DNA of 64,000 nucleotides. Source: a virus. A program made the translations under genes and the position numbers. Position 1 is the stretch's first letter; every line of letters starts with the position of its first letter. The notes under the pieces were generated by a model. That model was not told the origin of the DNA. It saw nothing but the letters and a program-made list of their open reading frames with translations, and ran no database searches. Positions 16,741-24,849 of this stretch are shown one piece after another. Location: IMG/VR virus record IMGVR_UViG_3300042446_000499, positions 1 through 64,000 of that record. One strand, written 5' to 3'.

Positions 16741-17544
16741 ATGGCTACTTTAACCCCACTTGAACACACAATGCAGTTGGCACGTACATACCTTCGTGAC
16801 TTCCCTAAATTCTTCCAAGTATCTTTTGATGCTGTTGGTCGTACTTACGAGTTAGGACAAACTAATGTTGACAGTAGTACTTTGTGGATTGCTAGCACTA
16901 CTGGTGCCAGCGCAACTGAACTAACCACTAGTCAGTACAGCATTGATAACCGTAACGGTATATTACGGCTAGCGGCAACTCCAGCAGCCAATACTAAGAT
17001 TATGATTGAAGGGTACTACTATGAGTGGATTCTTCCTGAAGACCTTCAGTTTTACTCAGAACGCTCTATCAACTTCCACACCCCTACTATCAGTGTTCCA
17101 CTAGAGCAGGCTAACGCCGCTGTGTTGGACGTAGTGGGTCTAGGAGCGCTTGTGGAGGCTCTACAGGCTCTTATGACAGAATACGCCCGTGACATTGACA
17201 TCATGACCTCAGAGTCCGTACACATCCCTGCAAGTGCTCGTTTCCGTATGCTCCAAAGCCTCTGTCAGCAATGGGAAGTTGAATATCGTAAGCATGCCAA
17301 TAACCTCAACATTGGTCCTGAGCGTATTGAGCAGTTCAGCCTCCGCCGTGTGTCTCGTACTACTAACCGCTACGTTCCTTTGTTTAAAGCCAAGGAACTG
17401 GGTGACTATGGTCCGATTGAGCGCATCTTTGCTGATGATAGTGAAGGACACATTTTGCTTACTGCTAAAGATGAGCCATTGCGTGAGGATGTCTTTATTG
17501 ACATGGAACCTCCATACGGATACGTGTCTAATACCTTTATCTAA
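16741..17544 (+). CDS. Head-tail connector / adaptor protein
   Basis: This 267-residue protein opens the connector block. It contains LARTYLRDFPKFFQV, a beta region resembling an N-terminal adaptor domain (YSIDNRNGILRLA, IMIEGYYYEWIL), and long helices (AAVLDVVGLGALVEALQAL, FRMLQSLCQQWEVEYRKHA). The position before head closure, gp10-like and tail-terminator genes supports a portal-adaptor role at the neck. Homology is inferred from order and pattern. Confidence 0.6.
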   Translation: MATLTPLEHTMQLARTYLRDFPKFFQVSFDAVGRTYELGQTNVDSSTLWIASTTGASATELTTSQYSIDNRNGILRLAATPAANTKIMIEGYYYEWILPEDLQFYSERSINFHTPTISVPLEQANAAVLDVVGLGALVEALQALMTEYARDIDIMTSESVHIPASARFRMLQSLCQQWEVEYRKHANNLNIGPERIEQFSLRRVSRTTNRYVPLFKAKELGDYGPIERIFADDSEGHILLTAKDEPLREDVFIDMEPPYGYVSNTFI

Positions 17545-18080
17545 TGGATGTACGTAGAGAACTAGCCCATATTCGGAAGCACTACCGTACTTACCACCGT
17601 GAGGTTGGTGAGACGATAACGTGGTTTGAATACCAACCATTTGCCGCATCTGCTAGTGCAGGCTCTACATACGATGATGTCTACGATGAGGGCGGATACG
17701 GTGTATCTGGTCGTAAGTATAAGACTGGTGTAGTAGTTCCTGTCTTGATGGTTACAGAGGCTGAAGACACCAAACGTGCTATCCCTGAAGGTCGCCAGCC
17801 TGTGCAGATTGTCAACCTTGTGGCATCTGTAGAGGATTTCCGTGTTGCAGGTATTACAGACCCCTTTGAGTACAAGCACCACCTTAATGACGTGTTCCTT
17901 TACGACGGACGCTATATGTCCGTAATGTCCTACAAAGTTCGTGGACGTGCTAGAGATGACGTCCTTATTGTTGTTGAAGGTTTGGAAATCTATGTCAGTC
18001 AGGAAATGCCTTTTGACACAGGACCTTCTGCTTTTTCCATTCAAAACCTACCTTGGCCTTCAAGGTTGTCTGGTACCTGA
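17544..18080 (+). CDS. Head closure / neck protein
   Basis: The 178-residue protein starts at an ATG overlapping the previous stop (TAATG). It has the beta-rich layout of head-closure or stopper proteins: ETITWFEYQPF, GVVVPVLMVTEAED, PVQIVNLVASVEDF and DVFLYDGRYMSVMSYKV. Such proteins seal the portal after packaging and receive the tail. Function follows from gene order, since sequence identity in this class is low. Confidence 0.55.
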   Translation: MDVRRELAHIRKHYRTYHREVGETITWFEYQPFAASASAGSTYDDVYDEGGYGVSGRKYKTGVVVPVLMVTEAEDTKRAIPEGRQPVQIVNLVASVEDFRVAGITDPFEYKHHLNDVFLYDGRYMSVMSYKVRGRARDDVLIVVEGLEIYVSQEMPFDTGPSAFSIQNLPWPSRLSGT

Positions 18081-18094
18081 TAAAATGAATGTAA

Positions 18095-18115
18095 CCCATA
18101 CGGTGCTCGTATGGG
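18095..18115 (+). other. Eight-base-pair hairpin between neck genes
   Basis: CCCATACG (18095-18102) and CGTATGGG (18108-18115) form a perfect stem with a GTGCT loop. It lies in a 65-base gap, 9 bases after a TAAAAT hexamer (18081-18086). A similar TAAAAT/TGTAAC/CCCATAC series begins the hairpin at 58134. It may be an RNA processing or stabilising element; no U-tract follows, so simple termination is unlikely. Confidence 0.45.
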
Positions 18116-18145
18116 GGTCCAACGCCTAGAACTCGGGAGTGTGCC

Positions 18146-18571
18146 ATGACTGGCTCTTCTTTAACTCATTCTCCCAACAGTTCTAGTGGCATTATTACGG
18201 GCACATTTGGAGCCATTGAGTATGTGGATAACATGCTTCGTGAGTACGACAAAGTTCTAATGCAAATCTTGCATGGCAGTGCCGCTAAAGCGCAAACTGA
18301 CTTACGCAAGCAGGCAAGCCAATCAGATACAGGCTGGGCAGAAATTGCTGACTCCATCTCGGTTGAATACGTCCATGACAACCGTCAGTTTTCTTACACA
18401 ATTACTGGTGATGAGGCTACCCAAGAGCAGGCAATGAACTTGGAGTATGGCAACGGTCACCTTGCTCCTACTCCCTTACTTCGTGGAAGCATCTTGCAAC
18501 AACAAGATAAGCAGACAGAAGAAATTAATTCAAGCCTACGTAAAACTCTTTTGGAGCACCGTAATGTCTAG
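18146..18571 (+). CDS. HK97 gp10-like neck / tail-completion protein
   Basis: The 141-residue protein has a helical N-terminus (VDNMLREYDKVLMQILHG), a central strand pair (SVEYVHDNRQFSYTITGD) and the segment MNLEYGNGHLAPTPLLRGSI. The last matches the E-x-G-x-x-x-P-x-P-F/L-R pattern of HK97 gp10-type proteins, which sit at the head-tail joint. It is followed at once by the tail-terminator-like gene. Confidence 0.65.
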   Translation: MTGSSLTHSPNSSSGIITGTFGAIEYVDNMLREYDKVLMQILHGSAAKAQTDLRKQASQSDTGWAEIADSISVEYVHDNRQFSYTITGDEATQEQAMNLEYGNGHLAPTPLLRGSILQQQDKQTEEINSSLRKTLLEHRNV

Positions 18572-19235
18572 AACTGGGTTTCTACTTGCCGAAGACCAAG
18601 CCCTTAAACAGGCTTTGTCTAATATTACTGTTTATGATGACCGTGACCAATCCCGTGATGTACAAGTGTTCTTCCGTTACCCAGAAGTGGAAACAGAACG
18701 TACGTACCCATTCATTACTATTGAAATGATTGACCTTGTACATGCCCGTAACCGTCAGCATTCAGAAACAGAGTTGGTTTACTTTAATACTGCTGGAGGG
18801 GCTAGTGCTCCTACAAACTGGCAAAAGCGTCCAGATGCTTTAACGTACTGGCCCAGTGAATCTCCAGACTTTTCTAACTTGGCAAATAAAAACCAATTTC
18901 AAGTTCTACATACTAATGAGTTCATACCCGTTGACCTTATTTACCAGATTTCTACGTTTACTCGTACGGCGCTACATGACCGTCAGTTAACGGCAACCCT
19001 TTTGCGGAAGGTATTTCCATTCCGTAAATCATCCATCAACATAGAGGCTGACGGCACTAACCGCCGTTTGGAGTTGTTGGACTGGACTACGGCTGACCTC
19101 CTTGACCCCGAGGCTGGTTATCGTAAGCGTATTTTTCGCAAAATATACACGTTGCAGATGGGTGCTGAATTGACCTCATCTGATATATATGGCTCCAAGC
19201 AAGTTCAATCAGTTACCGCTAATATTGATTATTGA
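18564..19235 (+). CDS. Tail terminator / neck protein
   Basis: ATG 18564 overlaps the previous stop by 8 bases; the frame is open further upstream only inside that gene. The 223-residue protein has VQVFFRYPEVETERTYPFI, ITIEMIDLVHARN, and FIPVDLIYQISTFTRTALHD followed by LLRKVFPF. This resembles tail-terminator proteins that cap the tube and sheath and contain a central VDLxYQIxxY-type strand. It directly precedes the sheath gene, as expected for a myovirus. Confidence 0.6.
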   Translation: MSRTGFLLAEDQALKQALSNITVYDDRDQSRDVQVFFRYPEVETERTYPFITIEMIDLVHARNRQHSETELVYFNTAGGASAPTNWQKRPDALTYWPSESPDFSNLANKNQFQVLHTNEFIPVDLIYQISTFTRTALHDRQLTATLLRKVFPFRKSSINIEADGTNRRLELLDWTTADLLDPEAGYRKRIFRKIYTLQMGAELTSSDIYGSKQVQSVTANIDY

Positions 19236-19280
19236 CTTCCAAATGTTTTCCCCGTCTATTTCCACTTATAGGAGTTTATA

Positions 19281-20792
19281 ATGGCCCAATACACAAATCC
19301 TGGTATCTACGTAACAGAAAGTCCTTTTGCGACTTCTGTTGTTACTGGACCAACTACTACTGCCGCCGCTTTTCTTGGTACGGCACTTCGTGGACCAAGT
19401 GTTCCAGTAAGTGTTGATTCATGGAACTCATTCAAAGCCCAATTTGGTGATGTTTCAAGTTCGTACGAACTAGGCTATGCGGTCTACCATTTCTTTGCAA
19501 ATGGTGGGCGTACCGCTTATGTTTCACGTGTTGTAGGCGCTAGTGCTGTTCCCGCCACGGTAAACGTTACAGGAACCTTTAATGGCACTGCTGGTACAAC
19601 CTTGTTTAAACTTAACGCTAAAAACGTTGGTGTGTGGGGAAATGGTCTTTCCGTAACAATTACTGCTGGCTTACTTGCTAATACCACTCCAACTTTTAAT
19701 GCTGTTGTTATTTATAACGGTGCAGAAGTTGAGCGTTGGTCAGAATTGAGTTTATCCCCTGATGATTCTCGTTATGTTCCAAACGTAATAAACAATTACT
19801 CATCGTACCTTTCAGTATCTAACTTCCAAAACTTTGTTGGCGCAACGTACTCTGTAACTAATGCCACGTTAACCCCTTCAACGGGTGACGATGGTGTAAG
19901 TCTTGTAGACAATACTGCTGGTGCAACACAAACTGCTTGGTCTGTATCTCTTAATAACTTTAACCAAATCAATGGGCAATTGTTGTTTAACCTTGTAGGT
20001 ATCTCAAACTCAACAATTATTAATAATGCGATTAACTACGTTGAAAACCGTGGTAACTCATTTTTGATTATTGACCCACTTATTACTGCTACAAGTACTA
20101 ACGTTATTTCAAGCACTGTTGCGGCGTACACCAAGTCTTCATATGCTGCTGTGTACTACCCAATGCTGCAAATGTCAAACCCTGCCGCTTCTGGAACTGC
20201 CGCACTTCGTAATACATACCCTGGTGGTGCAATTGCTGGTTTGTACACACGTGTTGATACTGAGCGTGGAGTTGCTAAGGCTCCTGCTGGCTACGCCTAT
20301 GAAGTCCGTAATGTGTTTGGTTTAACTACACCTTTTACTGAATCTGAAGTTGGAACACTGTACACAGAAAACATCAACACCTTGAAAGCCATTCCAGGCG
20401 CTGGAGTTGTTGTTAATGGTGCTCGTACCCTTAAACAAACAGACATTACAAAGTACATTCCTGTACGCCGTAGCCTTAACTTCATTAAAGCAAACATTGA
20501 TGGCATCTCACAGTTTGCTGTGTTTGAGCCAAACGGTGAGCGTTTGTGGGCAGAACTTACAGCAAAGATTTCAAACTTCTTGTCCAGTTTCTGGGCAAGT
20601 GGAGGTCTCAAGGGACGTAGTGCGGCAGAAGCGTATTTCATTACTTGTGACGCTACTAACAACACAAACACCTCAATTGAACAAGGTCAAGTAAATATTG
20701 AAATTGGTGTATCACTTCAATCACCAGCAGAATTCATTGTCATTAACATCAGCCAATTTATTGGCGGTAACAACGTAAGAGAAACCCTCTAA
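19281..20792 (+). CDS. Contractile tail sheath protein
   Basis: The 503-residue protein opens with the sheath signature YTNPGIYVTES, then TAAAFLGTALRGP and a domain with NGGRTAYVSRVVG. C-terminal elements typical of sheaths are present: GVVVNGARTL, KYIPVRRSLNFIKANIDGI, and a final GQVNIEIGVSLQSPAEFIVI closing strand. It identifies the virion as a myovirus. The ribosome site is AGGAG at 19270-19274, and the tube gene follows after 10 bases. Confidence 0.93.
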   Translation: MAQYTNPGIYVTESPFATSVVTGPTTTAAAFLGTALRGPSVPVSVDSWNSFKAQFGDVSSSYELGYAVYHFFANGGRTAYVSRVVGASAVPATVNVTGTFNGTAGTTLFKLNAKNVGVWGNGLSVTITAGLLANTTPTFNAVVIYNGAEVERWSELSLSPDDSRYVPNVINNYSSYLSVSNFQNFVGATYSVTNATLTPSTGDDGVSLVDNTAGATQTAWSVSLNNFNQINGQLLFNLVGISNSTIINNAINYVENRGNSFLIIDPLITATSTNVISSTVAAYTKSSYAAVYYPMLQMSNPAASGTAALRNTYPGGAIAGLYTRVDTERGVAKAPAGYAYEVRNVFGLTTPFTESEVGTLYTENINTLKAIPGAGVVVNGARTLKQTDITKYIPVRRSLNFIKANIDGISQFAVFEPNGERLWAELTAKISNFLSSFWASGGLKGRSAAEAYFITCDATNNTNTSIEQGQVNIEIGVSLQSPAEFIVINISQFIGGNNVRETL

Positions 20793-20802
20793 GGAGTAAC
20801 TA

Positions 20803-21423
20803 ATGCCTATCGTTAGAACAGACCCAATTCGTAACTTTAAATTTGAAGTTCAGTTTTACCCACTGGACCAAAATAACCCTGGTTCACCGAATACCATCAA
20901 CTTGTCGCAGTATGCACCAGGAATCGGAAATATCGGCTTTGCCGCTATGTCAGGTCTTTCGGTTCGTAATGAGATGATTCCATATCGTGAGGGTGGTATG
21001 AACACACACCCACACAAGATGGTAGGTCAATCTGACTTTGACCCCGTGACATTCTCACGTGGAATCATTGAAGGTCAGGACCAACTGTGGAAGTGGCAAC
21101 GCTTTATCCACAACTGGCAGTCAGGTGTTCCAGGCTCAACTGGTGGTTCTGACTACCGTTGCGACATTATTGTTAAGGTCTATGACCACCCACACTCCAA
21201 TGCTTCATACAATGACAGCGTTGCAATTGGTTCAAAAACCACTTTCATTGGTACTCCAAAGTTGGGCATTAAGTTGTTTAACTGCTGGCCTGGTGCTTAC
21301 GCAATGGGCGGTTTGAACGCTGGTGACAACAACATTATGATTCAAGAAATGGTTCTTCATAACGAAGGTTGGATTTTGGCATGGACTCCAGAGGACATCG
21401 CCGCTCTCCCTAGCGCTCACTAA
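20803..21423 (+). CDS. Tail tube protein, T4 gp19-like
   Basis: The 206-residue protein has the gp19-type pattern: PIRNFKFEVQF at the start, a central MIPYREGGMNTHPHKMVG, then SDFDPVTFSRGI and WKWQRFIHNWQ. A final strand holds MVLHNEGWILAWTPED. Hexamers of such proteins stack into the inner tube through which DNA leaves the head. It sits directly after the sheath gene, the universal myovirus order. Confidence 0.9.
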   Translation: MPIVRTDPIRNFKFEVQFYPLDQNNPGSPNTINLSQYAPGIGNIGFAAMSGLSVRNEMIPYREGGMNTHPHKMVGQSDFDPVTFSRGIIEGQDQLWKWQRFIHNWQSGVPGSTGGSDYRCDIIVKVYDHPHSNASYNDSVAIGSKTTFIGTPKLGIKLFNCWPGAYAMGGLNAGDNNIMIQEMVLHNEGWILAWTPEDIAALPSAH

Positions 21424-21447
21424 AACTTAAATAAAAAGGAATAATAA

Positions 21448-22236
21448 ATGTCAAGTACAAATGTTGCTAACTCAGTAATATCTGACCCCGCTCCAGAAGT
21501 TAATGATGCCCCAATTACATCAGTTGATTTACTAAAAGGTCTGTTTAACTATGAAACAGAAGCATGGCAAACAACAGCAGTTGTCCGTGAATTAACAGGT
21601 GAAGATGAAGAGGCTTTGGCTTCCGCATCTGCTAAAAAGGAATTGTCCTACGCCGAATACATGTCAGCCTTGTTATCACGTGCTGTTGTGTCTATTGGTG
21701 ATATTAACATTCAGGACAATACATCTTTGGTAGACCAGTTGATGATTGGTGACCGTGACCTTCTATTCTTGGGTGCTATTAAAGCAACCTATGGACGGAT
21801 ACGTGAACTAGAAGTTACTTGTGGTAGTTGTGGAGGTACAAACTTTGTTACTTTGCAACTTGATGAAGACTTCAAAATCAACAACCCTTCTAAGGATTTA
21901 CACAAGCCAATGGAAGTCACCCTCAAGAATGGTTCAGTTATAAAACTGAATTATCCAACAGGTTCTGACAGCCTTTACGTTGCTAAAAAAGGTAAAACAA
22001 CCGCAGAGCAAAACACGATTATGTTGGCCCGTTGTACCGTCTGGGACGGTGCAGATAGGCCACAAGACCTTGAGGTTTGGGCTAAAGCCCTCAACCTTGG
22101 TGATAGAAGCAAGTTGGTAAAGTCGCTAACCACTGACCCTCCAGGTCCAAAGATGGAAGAGGTGAAAACTCAGTGCGGCGTTTGCAATGAAGAACTAACT
22201 CTTCTAATGGACTGGGTCTCACTTTTATTCGGTTAA
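21448..22236 (+). CDS. Tail assembly chaperone with zinc ribbon
   Basis: This 262-residue protein lies between tube and tape measure, the usual place of the tail chaperone. It has VRELTGEDEEALAS, LLSRAVVSIGDI, LMIGDRDLLFLGAIKATYG, and two CxxC pairs: CGSCGG near residue 128 and CGVC near residue 250. The pairs probably bind one zinc. Related zinc-ribbon baseplate or chaperone proteins occur in T4-like and Listeria-type myoviruses. A second frame continues past its stop (22208-22378), so a longer frameshifted form is likely. Confidence 0.65.
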   Translation: MSSTNVANSVISDPAPEVNDAPITSVDLLKGLFNYETEAWQTTAVVRELTGEDEEALASASAKKELSYAEYMSALLSRAVVSIGDINIQDNTSLVDQLMIGDRDLLFLGAIKATYGRIRELEVTCGSCGGTNFVTLQLDEDFKINNPSKDLHKPMEVTLKNGSVIKLNYPTGSDSLYVAKKGKTTAEQNTIMLARCTVWDGADRPQDLEVWAKALNLGDRSKLVKSLTTDPPGPKMEEVKTQCGVCNEELTLLMDWVSLLFG

Positions 22237-22378
22237 CCTTCAGTTTACTTATCTGGAATACGAGTCAATAGCCACTGTCTATCAGGGGTTTGGTCTAAAT
22301 GACCTAAAATATATGACAGTACGTCAACGTGCCTTTTGGTATTCAATGGCTCGCTGGCGTAGTTCAAGTAGAGGATAG
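22208..22378 (+). CDS. Probable frameshifted extension of the tail chaperone
   Basis: A frame shifted +1 (equivalently -2) from the chaperone is open from 22208 to TAG 22376-22378, 2 bases before the tape measure start. It reads through FTYLEYESIATVYQGFG, LNDLKYMTVRQRAFW and YSMARWRSSSRG, which looks like real protein. Its only internal ATG (22313) lacks a ribosome site. Programmed frameshifting that makes a long chaperone form is well known just before tape measure genes. The shift site must lie in 22208-22236; the stretch around CTTTTATTC is the best candidate. Confidence 0.5.
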   Translation, partial: WTGSHFYSVNLQFTYLEYESIATVYQGFGLNDLKYMTVRQRAFWYSMARWRSSSRG

Positions 22379-22380
22379 TA

Positions 22381-24849
22381 ATGGAAGACGCCATTGGGCA
22401 GAGCGAACTTAATAATGGGAACCAAGCAGAGGCTGGTAAAAACCTCGGCAAAGTCAGTGTCAACTCCCAAGCCGCAATTGATAAGTCTGCATTTACTGAA
22501 TTAAACAAAGAGTTTAAAGAACTTAGTAAGCACATTACTAAATTCAAGGCAGACCTCCCTACCCTTATTACTGACACTAAAAAGTGGGCAACTGAACTTG
22601 GCAAAGTAGCCAAGAGCATGAAATCTATTGGGGACGCTAAGGGTGGCGGTGGCGGTAGCAGTTACATGCCTGGTGCTGGAGAAGGCGCTACTAGCGTTAA
22701 CTCTGGCAATACTTATAACGTCCAGAAGACAATGATTATCAATGAGGCTGGTGGCGGAGGTGGCGCTCCTCCTCAATCACCAAAAGCGGCTGCTTGGGAG
22801 GGTATTAAAAACCTTGCTGGTTCTGCTATCAATGCAATGGATGCTCGTGCGGCTCGTGGTGCTCAGTACAGCCTAGGCGCTGACAAGATGAACATGCTGT
22901 ACCAGCAGACCACTGGACTCAGCCAAAACCAAACTTATCACCAATACCGTGAACCCCTCCAGAAATACAAACTGGGGATGGGTGGTATTAACACTTTGCT
23001 TGGGCTACAAGCAACCACAGGTTTAAATGCTCAAAAGCAAGCAGGTTCTGTTGAAGCCTTGAGAGCCGCTTCTGGATATGCATACAGCACAGAAGACGTT
23101 GCAGGTATGACTAAGTCACTTGCAAGCGCACCTACAACAAACCAAATGTTTATGACTCTTGGTACAGGTATGTATGGCATTGGTGGAAAGCAACGAACCG
23201 CCCAGCAGGTTTATCAAGACGTAATTAAACGCACAGGTCTTGGTGATGAAAAGATGCTTAAAGGTGCTTTTCAACAAGGTTCTATGACCCGTGCTCGCTT
23301 GAGTATGGCAGGAATTGCAGATGACCAGCAAGACCTCGTTCTCCAAATGGCGCAACAAAACGTAGCCTTTAAGAAAAAGGGTGGTAAGGGCGACTACGAC
23401 CAATCTAATAAAGAGCACCGTAAGTTAATGGGTGTTGAAGGTAACTACGCTAACCAAGCAGAAGAAACTACACGAGTTCAAGCCAACCGTGAGGAGAACT
23501 TCTACAAACGTCAAAACGATAACTTTGCCACATTTGAAAAGATGACCCAGGCAGCAACAAAAGCACTTCAAGCCTTTGAAGAAAAATTGTCTGGTATTGC
23601 AGGAGCAGGTATTTCAAGCAAAAAGCATCGTGATATTTTTGGTTCTGCTTTTAATATAGGTAAAAAAGTTGCTGGTGTAGGCATGATGGTTGCTGGTGCT
23701 ATGGGTGCTGTGCCTACTGGTGGCGCTACTTTAGCCTTAACCGCTGGTGGTGCTGCACTTGCAGGCTCAGGTGGTGACCCTGTAGACAGTGTTGTGCGTC
23801 GCCGTGGTCGTGGTCGTGGTGTTTGGGGCGCACGTACTAATACAGAGTTAGGTGGAGACGCTACAACCGATGGTCAAGCACCTGTGTCAACTCCTGCTGC
23901 TCCAGCGGCACCGTCTCCTCCCGAGGCTAAATTAAGCGCTAACAACAAATCTAAACTTGCCCAGTTAGACCCTAAACTTCGTGAACCGCTTAAACAGATG
24001 CTTCTTGCTAATCCTAAATTAGAAATTGGAGATGCACGTCGTAGTGCGGCTCGTCAAGATGCTTCTTTCCGTCGCCGTTATTCTAAAGCGCCTGAAGGTA
24101 CTACAAAGAAGACAAAAGACGCTGACCGCATCTGGAACGGTGAAGTCTGGATTTATGACAAGCATGCTGAGAGTGGTCCTCCAATGGCTCCTCCTGGATT
24201 GTCTATGCATGAACTTGGACTTGCGGCTGACCTAAGCCAGTCTGAAAACGAATGGATTCGTGCCAATGCATCTAACTTTGGTTTAGTTACTGGTGCTACT
24301 CAAAAAGGTATGCAGACTGACGAACCTTTCCACGTCCAGCCATCCAGTGTTCCCTTTGGTAGGTCTGAATATGAAAGTGGTCAAGGGGTACCAGCATCCT
24401 CGGCATCTGGGACTGCTACAGCACCTAATTCAACTGTGGCTTCAGGTTCTAGTTCTACAGAAGTATCACGTGACTCAATTGGTGGCAGTGGGAAAGTTTC
24501 CGCAACCTCAATAAGTTCATCCCTTTCTGGTCCTTCTACCTTTAAGTACTCTGGAATGAGCATTGGTGAAGTAATTGGTTCTGGAAGTGTTTACGCTACA
24601 TCTAACTTGAAACCTGCTGAACGACCATCCAGTGCATACCCATCAGCCTCTGCTGGTGGAGACCCTACTATCTTAGGTCCTTCATCTGTGTCAACAGCAC
24701 AATCGTCTAGCAACTCCTACACTATTACTGTTGCACCTAGTTTTAATATCCAAACATCAGGCTCTACCCCTGATTTACGCAAAATGGCTAAAGAAATTGC
24801 AAGTATGCTTGAACAGGAAGTACGAATGACAATGTTGAGGTCCTCATAA
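22381..24849 (+). CDS. Tape measure protein with M15 peptidase domain
   Basis: The 822-residue protein starts with charged helices (SAFTELNKEFKELSKHITKF). A Gly-rich region follows, then long helical Ala/Gln/Lys-rich stretches, and a hydrophobic segment around residues 430-462 (VAGVGMMVAGAMGAV). Residues about 545-660 form an M15/VanY-like domain: GDARRSAARQDASF, GLSMHELGLAADLS (H610, D617) and DEPFHVQP (H651). A Ser/Thr/Pro-rich tail completes it. Tape measures set tail length, and those with a muralytic domain help pierce the wall. Position after the chaperone and before the baseplate supports the call. Confidence 0.75.
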   Translation: MEDAIGQSELNNGNQAEAGKNLGKVSVNSQAAIDKSAFTELNKEFKELSKHITKFKADLPTLITDTKKWATELGKVAKSMKSIGDAKGGGGGSSYMPGAGEGATSVNSGNTYNVQKTMIINEAGGGGGAPPQSPKAAAWEGIKNLAGSAINAMDARAARGAQYSLGADKMNMLYQQTTGLSQNQTYHQYREPLQKYKLGMGGINTLLGLQATTGLNAQKQAGSVEALRAASGYAYSTEDVAGMTKSLASAPTTNQMFMTLGTGMYGIGGKQRTAQQVYQDVIKRTGLGDEKMLKGAFQQGSMTRARLSMAGIADDQQDLVLQMAQQNVAFKKKGGKGDYDQSNKEHRKLMGVEGNYANQAEETTRVQANREENFYKRQNDNFATFEKMTQAATKALQAFEEKLSGIAGAGISSKKHRDIFGSAFNIGKKVAGVGMMVAGAMGAVPTGGATLALTAGGAALAGSGGDPVDSVVRRRGRGRGVWGARTNTELGGDATTDGQAPVSTPAAPAAPSPPEAKLSANNKSKLAQLDPKLREPLKQMLLANPKLEIGDARRSAARQDASFRRRYSKAPEGTTKKTKDADRIWNGEVWIYDKHAESGPPMAPPGLSMHELGLAADLSQSENEWIRANASNFGLVTGATQKGMQTDEPFHVQPSSVPFGRSEYESGQGVPASSASGTATAPNSTVASGSSSTEVSRDSIGGSGKVSATSISSSLSGPSTFKYSGMSIGEVIGSGSVYATSNLKPAERPSSAYPSASAGGDPTILGPSSVSTAQSSSNSYTITVAPSFNIQTSGSTPDLRKMAKEIASMLEQEVRMTMLRSS

